From: Candidatus Shapirobacteria bacterium
Lineage (GTDB): Bacteria; Patescibacteriota; Microgenomatia; UBA12405
Direction: 5' to 3'
DNA length: 8,058 nucleotides
Assembly (NCBI GenBank): GCA_018500045.2
Contig: JAHBAQ020000036.1
Location: 1-8,058, forward strand
Each line of letters opens with the position of its first letter. The first letter of the stretch is position 1. Positions 6,601 to 8,058 of this stretch are shown here, one piece after another. The translations under genes and the position numbers were made by a program. The notes beneath the pieces are model-generated. The model was not told the DNA's origin, did not search any database, and saw only the letters and a list, made by a program, of their open reading frames with translations.

Positions 6601-6719
6601 AAACCCCTACACCAGAATCCACCCCAGCAATAAACCAACCACCAAAGACTACTACAAAACCCAAGCAATCTGTCGAATCTGCCAAAAAATGTTTCCTTTG
6701 GTGGTGTTGGGGTAAATAA
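3675..6719 (+). CDS. Large secreted modular surface protein (DUF2341, InlB-type repeat, fibronectin III)
   Basis: A 1014-residue exported protein, probably an adhesin or cell-surface fibre. It has a signal peptide 1-27 (MRLRR, hydrophobic 6-19, cleavage after VSA). Next come an N-terminal 'WIQTDWSGG' segment (31-39), DUF2341 (about 76-185: DLRVTDSVGSTLPFWIS, KVWVKASSL, FHLYYGN) and a concanavalin-like beta-sandwich (about 186-395). An unnamed beta module follows (410-516), then an InlB-type repeat (520-588: SGYHFINWSDG, ITANFA), fibronectin III (591-685), and a ZU5-like module (690-831: TLDVYKYDGSSWIKKNC, FSSYALLG). A Ser-rich linker (836-850), a second fibronectin III (855-951), a Pro/Thr/Lys stalk, and the tail KKCFLWWCWGK complete it. 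Mature-protein cysteines come two per module. There is no enzyme motif, C-terminal LPxTG or lipobox. DUF2341, InlB and Fn3 calls are firm; the sandwich and ZU5-like calls are tentative. Confidence 0.88.
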   Translation: MRLRRAGFVCLLILAVFFWSKNKFVSASNSWIQTDWSGGSSQSSWSDNTKYYSASNINDFSGQLTLSPNSNWFNSSWKYRSSVGVTNSSGSTLTDYQIPIIINTASLISASKMNSDCSDLRVTDSVGSTLPFWISTSPATAKCNQTATKVWVKASSLSTSGTTFHLYYGNSSAPSQSNGDNVFPIFADFTIGTSLPTNWIKKDIGTSGTYSIGGSLALSNTNGEDLWNNIYGASHIYKNTQISGSFIAEALITSQSNSNEWGKSGISVQNSVAASGGNGHAFIVTTPNNGTPFQYQSLTGELCTAGSCPTVVAPNVNLNSVNPTTLTFPILLKLTKDNSNQISGYVSSNNGSTWTQKGGAVAPWGVSSSQYVSLFLTPHSTTATGTATYTFFYTRKFSATEPNISSPSNEQNIYLNSGSLISSVFNTGYPSIFGNINYNSSIPVNTTLNVKIRTSNNADMSGAIDFSLCNNISSSVDISSNNCVTDGHRYIQYQITFNTSDSTITPSLQDLSIEYSPPSYTVTFLAGSNGLISGTSPQIIEYGNDTSQVTAVPNSGYHFINWSDGNTQNPRQILMVTANKSITANFAADDADSPVISAETATPSSDSAVITWTTNENSSSLVQYGLHQSYGFITSETDTSPRVLSHTVSLSNLKPCARYYYRVVSSDSVDNQSASAQKTFSTSGCPVSTIIVGTETTLPVTGGTLQITNNLSTAQINVPNNYSDQTATFQINKLDVSPVSNTPEGKSIATNNFYDLIAVTENNQQLNTFDSPVTFTISYSSDTENGFDESTLDVYKYDGSSWIKKNCTLDTNANTLTCNLNGFSSYALLGNPKNNSSPSTSSNSSSSSSPNNSICNDSRPVSFPDLFQINTTLNSAKIFFTPLSDTNHYYISFSTKPIAEEFSADVTLAREGVQNFTINLLKPNTIYYLKVRGQIGCMPGGWSNIMKIQTNSQIFYKNFSPSTNLSSNLITKTSSKTPTPESTPAINQPPKTTTKPKQSVESAKKCFLWWCWGK
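6180..6224 (+). repeat. TCT/TCA trinucleotide tract encoding a Ser-rich linker
   Basis: Near-repeats of TCT, TCA and TCC encode residues 836-850 of the surface protein, with six consecutive serines at 844-849. The tract lies between the ZU5-like module and the second fibronectin III domain. As the unit is 3 nt, slippage would lengthen or shorten the linker without breaking the frame. Confidence 0.6.
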
Positions 6720-6722
6720 TTT

Positions 6723-6731
6723 TGTTACACT
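6723..6731 (+). promoter_or_regulatory. Extended -10 promoter, leaderless
   Basis: TGT-TACACT has its -10 at 6726-6731, 6 nt before ATG 6738. It lies wholly within the 18-nt gap after the surface-protein stop, so this gene can be transcribed on its own despite the short gap. There is no -35 match in the preceding G-rich coding end and no Shine-Dalgarno. Confidence 0.6.
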
Positions 6732-6737
6732 AAATTT

Positions 6738-7157
6738 ATGTCTACAAATTTTTACAAAAGTTCAATTTTTTTCTGGTTTATCTTGTTAATTCTGGCTCTA
6801 ATCAATGCCACTATTAGGGAAACTACCTATAAACCCTTACTCGTTCCTTACATCGGTATCTGGGCTCATCAAATTAGTTCTTTAACCGGCATCATTTTAT
6901 TTTTCTTGGCCATCTATTTTTTTCTCAAAAAAACCAAAAATAAATACACCCAAAAAGACTTAATCAATGTTGGCCTGCTCTGGATATTAATGACCATTAT
7001 TTTTGAATGTTTTATGAATATCTTTATCCGTCACCTTAGTTTTCAGCAAGTCTTACAGACCTACTATTTTTGGACAGGGGACACTTGGTTTTTTGTTTTA
7101 CTTTCGCTCTTAATTTCTCCCCTTATTGTCCACAGAATTCTTCACAAAAAATCTTAG
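6738..7157 (+). CDS. Four-helix conserved-type membrane protein
   Basis: A 139-residue membrane protein with helices at about 9-26, 46-63, 76-97 and 116-134. Polar residues sit at or in the helices: N23-A-T-I-R27-E28 at the end of helix 1, A43-H44-Q45-I-S47 at the start of helix 2, G79-L-L-W82...T86-I-I-F89-E90 in helix 3, and W112-T-G-D115-T-W117 before helix 4. The combination NxxxRE / HQxS / WxxxTxxFE looks like a real conserved family and I have a sense of having seen it, but I cannot name it. Buried Arg, Glu and His could mean a transport or redox-linked role; that is conjecture. It has its own promoter. Its TAG stop overlaps the stop of the convergent minus-strand gene by 4 nt. Confidence 0.75.
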   Translation: MSTNFYKSSIFFWFILLILALINATIRETTYKPLLVPYIGIWAHQISSLTGIILFFLAIYFFLKKTKNKYTQKDLINVGLLWILMTIIFECFMNIFIRHLSFQQVLQTYYFWTGDTWFFVLLSLLISPLIVHRILHKKS

Positions 7158-7166
7158 TCTTTTTGT
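7144..7166. terminator. Symmetric A-tract/T-tract hairpin at convergent gene ends
   Basis: ACAAAAA (7144-7150) is the exact reverse complement of TTTTTGT (7160-7166). The 9-nt loop holds both stop codons. Either strand reads as an A-rich arm, a loop and a T-rich arm, the arrangement of a bidirectional terminator, but the stem has a single GC pair and is weak. Confidence 0.3.
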
Positions 7167-7471
7167 TCTTTCTTGATCGTTTTCCAGTGATACAAATACA
7201 CCGGCACACCCACCAAAATCATGGCAATTGAATTCGATAACTGTCTTTTTCGCTGATTACTTTGTTCTTCTTTATTTCTTTTTTCCATTTCTTCTTTCGA
7301 CATCGTTTGTTTGCCATCAACTGTCGGCTCTACATAATAGGTATATTCCGACACTCTAAAAACATAATTTTTCAATCCCAAATCTACCAGTTGAATGCTG
7401 CCAATGATTGAAATTAATAAACCCACAAACGAAAACAAGTACAGATACAACAGTCTTATACTAAATTTCAT
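7154..7471 (-). CDS. DUF5671-like small membrane protein
   Basis: A 105-residue protein with two predicted membrane helices. The first is at about 7-28, starting LLYLYLFSFVGLLISIIGSI; the second is at about 79-97, containing ILVGVPVYLYHWK. The LYLYL-F opening and the closing VGxPxYLxHWK resemble DUF5671-type proteins, which have no known function; I am moderately sure of this. Between the helices lies a hydrophilic stretch (39-78) with Tyr-rich SEYTYYVEP and a charged KEEMEKRNKEEQSNQRKRQ segment that could be a short coiled coil. ATG 7471 is preferred over TTG 7489 because the TATACT box lies between them. It is the only minus-strand gene, convergent with the four-helix protein and divergent from the DUF998 gene. 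Confidence 0.72.
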   Translation of the reverse strand: MKFSIRLLYLYLFSFVGLLISIIGSIQLVDLGLKNYVFRVSEYTYYVEPTVDGKQTMSKEEMEKRNKEEQSNQRKRQLSNSIAMILVGVPVYLYHWKTIKKEQKD

Positions 7472-7479
7472 ATTAATTA

Positions 7480-7488
7480 AGTATACCA
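7480..7488 (-). promoter_or_regulatory. Extended -10 promoter, minus strand
   Basis: On the minus strand TGG-TATACT, with the -10 at 7485 down to 7480, ends 8 nt before ATG 7471. The transcript would be leaderless or have a 1-2 nt leader. It lies exactly 17 bp from the opposing -10 element of the DUF998 gene. Confidence 0.55.
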
Positions 7489-7499
7489 AACATCTTCTT

Positions 7500-7508
7500 T
7501 GCTAAAAT
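7500..7508 (+). promoter_or_regulatory. Extended -10 promoter, leaderless (DUF998 gene)
   Basis: TGC-TAAAAT has its -10 at 7503-7508, 6 nt before ATG 7515. The place where its -35 would sit (7480-7485) is occupied by the -10 of the divergent gene, so it must work as an extended -10 promoter without a -35 or compete with its neighbour. Confidence 0.58.
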
Positions 7509-7514
7509 TTACTT

Positions 7515-8058
7515 ATGAAACCATTTTTAAAATTTTTACTTATTTGCGGTTTTATTTCCACCCTTATTTATATCGCCACCGATATTTTTACCGGTCTAAT
7601 GACTCCGAGTTATAGTTTCAATTCCCAAACCGTTAGCGAACTTTCAGCCATTGGTGCTCCGACTAAATCCATTTGGGCTCTTATGACCTTTATCTATAAT
7701 CCGCTTTTAATTCTTTTCAGTTTCGGAATTTTTCAAACCACCAAAAATAAAGTTTTATCCTTTACTATTGCCTTTATTGGTATTTTAGGTTTTATTTGGT
7801 TATTTTTTCCTATGAATTTACGTGGGTCTATCGGTTCTTCAAATGACTCTATGCATTTAGTTATGGTGGTCGTAACCATTATTTCAATGATAACTATGAT
7901 TATTTCCGGGGCTAATAGTCAAGGCAAAAATTTTCGTCTTTACTCCATAATTACCCTAATAATTATGACTTTATTTGGCATTATTACCGGCCAACAAACT
8001 GCCAATGTTGCCGCTAATTTACCCACCCCAATGATGGGTATTACCGAAAGATTCAGTG
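7515..8058 (+). CDS. DUF998 family membrane protein (truncated by the window end)
   Basis: The frame is open to the last base, giving 181 complete codons and no stop. It matches the DUF998 family of multi-helix membrane proteins of unknown function. Family landmarks are SQTVSELSAIGAPTK (37-51), FPMNLRG (98-104), DSMHLVM (111-117), FRLYSI (140-145) and ANLPTPMMGITER (167-179). Five membrane segments are predicted, at about 5-28, 53-73, 80-98, 113-132 and 143-159. The conserved Glu42, Arg103, Asp111 and His114 probably lie near one membrane face. Family members are usually a little over 200 residues, so only the last few tens of residues should be missing. ATG 7515 is supported by a TAAAAT box 6 nt upstream and by the family-like N-terminus. 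It is divergent from the DUF5671-like gene across a 43-nt gap. Confidence 0.85.
   Translation, partial: MKPFLKFLLICGFISTLIYIATDIFTGLMTPSYSFNSQTVSELSAIGAPTKSIWALMTFIYNPLLILFSFGIFQTTKNKVLSFTIAFIGILGFIWLFFPMNLRGSIGSSNDSMHLVMVVVTIISMITMIISGANSQGKNFRLYSIITLIIMTLFGIITGQQTANVAANLPTPMMGITERFS

Noticed and set aside
7472..7489. TTG-initiated extension of the minus-strand DUF5671-like protein
   Set aside because: It would run through the TATACT promoter box, and the extra residues add nothing family-like.
1..8058. A defence system, mobile element, prophage or CRISPR array
   Set aside because: No nuclease, helicase, transposase, integrase, reverse transcriptase or Cas motif was seen in any coding frame, and no regularly spaced repeats were found by eye.

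Overview
The window looks like part of a low-GC genome of the Candidate Phyla Radiation (Patescibacteria), most likely Microgenomates-like. This is inferred from gene content and style, not from any marker gene. The signs are AT-rich, T-ending codons, tightly packed small genes of unknown function, a DUF5671-like protein, a DUF998 protein, and one very large secreted DUF2341/InlB/fibronectin-III surface protein. TAA, TAG and TGA all end genes (TGA at 3594-3596), so the code is standard and not the UGA=Gly code of some related phyla. I see no tRNA, rRNA, CRISPR, insertion sequence, integrase or phage gene. No stretch over 300 bases lacks a gene.

Layout. 1-185: a 60-residue reading frame, probably the 3' end of a gene cut by the window. 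261-1775: a compact four-gene run with gaps of -14, 18 and 5 nt, encoding a VOC/bleomycin-resistance-like protein, a single-domain winged-helix protein, a cysteine-rich DUF3795 protein and a DUF84/YjjX-family inosine/xanthosine triphosphatase. 1853-2728: an orphan Rossmann, methyltransferase-like protein. 2769-3596: two small membrane proteins. 3675-6719: a 1014-residue secreted, modular beta-sandwich protein ending in an unusual Cys/Trp tail. 6738-7157: a four-helix membrane protein whose stop overlaps the stop of a convergent DUF5671-like membrane protein (7154-7471, minus). 7515 to the window end: a DUF998 membrane protein, divergent from the previous gene and truncated by the window edge.

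The most striking signal is not a gene. Eight of the starts, including every one preceded by a real intergenic gap, have a TAnnnT -10 element ending 6-8 nt upstream of the start codon (exactly 6 nt in six cases). A TG dinucleotide lies just before each element, and almost none has a recognisable -35 box or Shine-Dalgarno sequence. This predicts leaderless mRNAs from extended -10 promoters. It also corrects two starts: 261 rather than TTG 246, and 7471 rather than TTG 7489.

The genes do not form one obvious pathway. The first run looks like a small housekeeping/stress operon (small-molecule binding, nucleotide-pool cleaning, a possible regulator). The second half is devoted to the envelope: one large exported protein flanked by five small integral membrane proteins, nearly all with their own promoter. 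I found no defence system or other complete new pathway. The candidates for something undescribed are the promoter architecture, the C-terminal CFLWWCW tail of the surface protein with its strict two-cysteines-per-module pattern, and the methyltransferase-like orphan.
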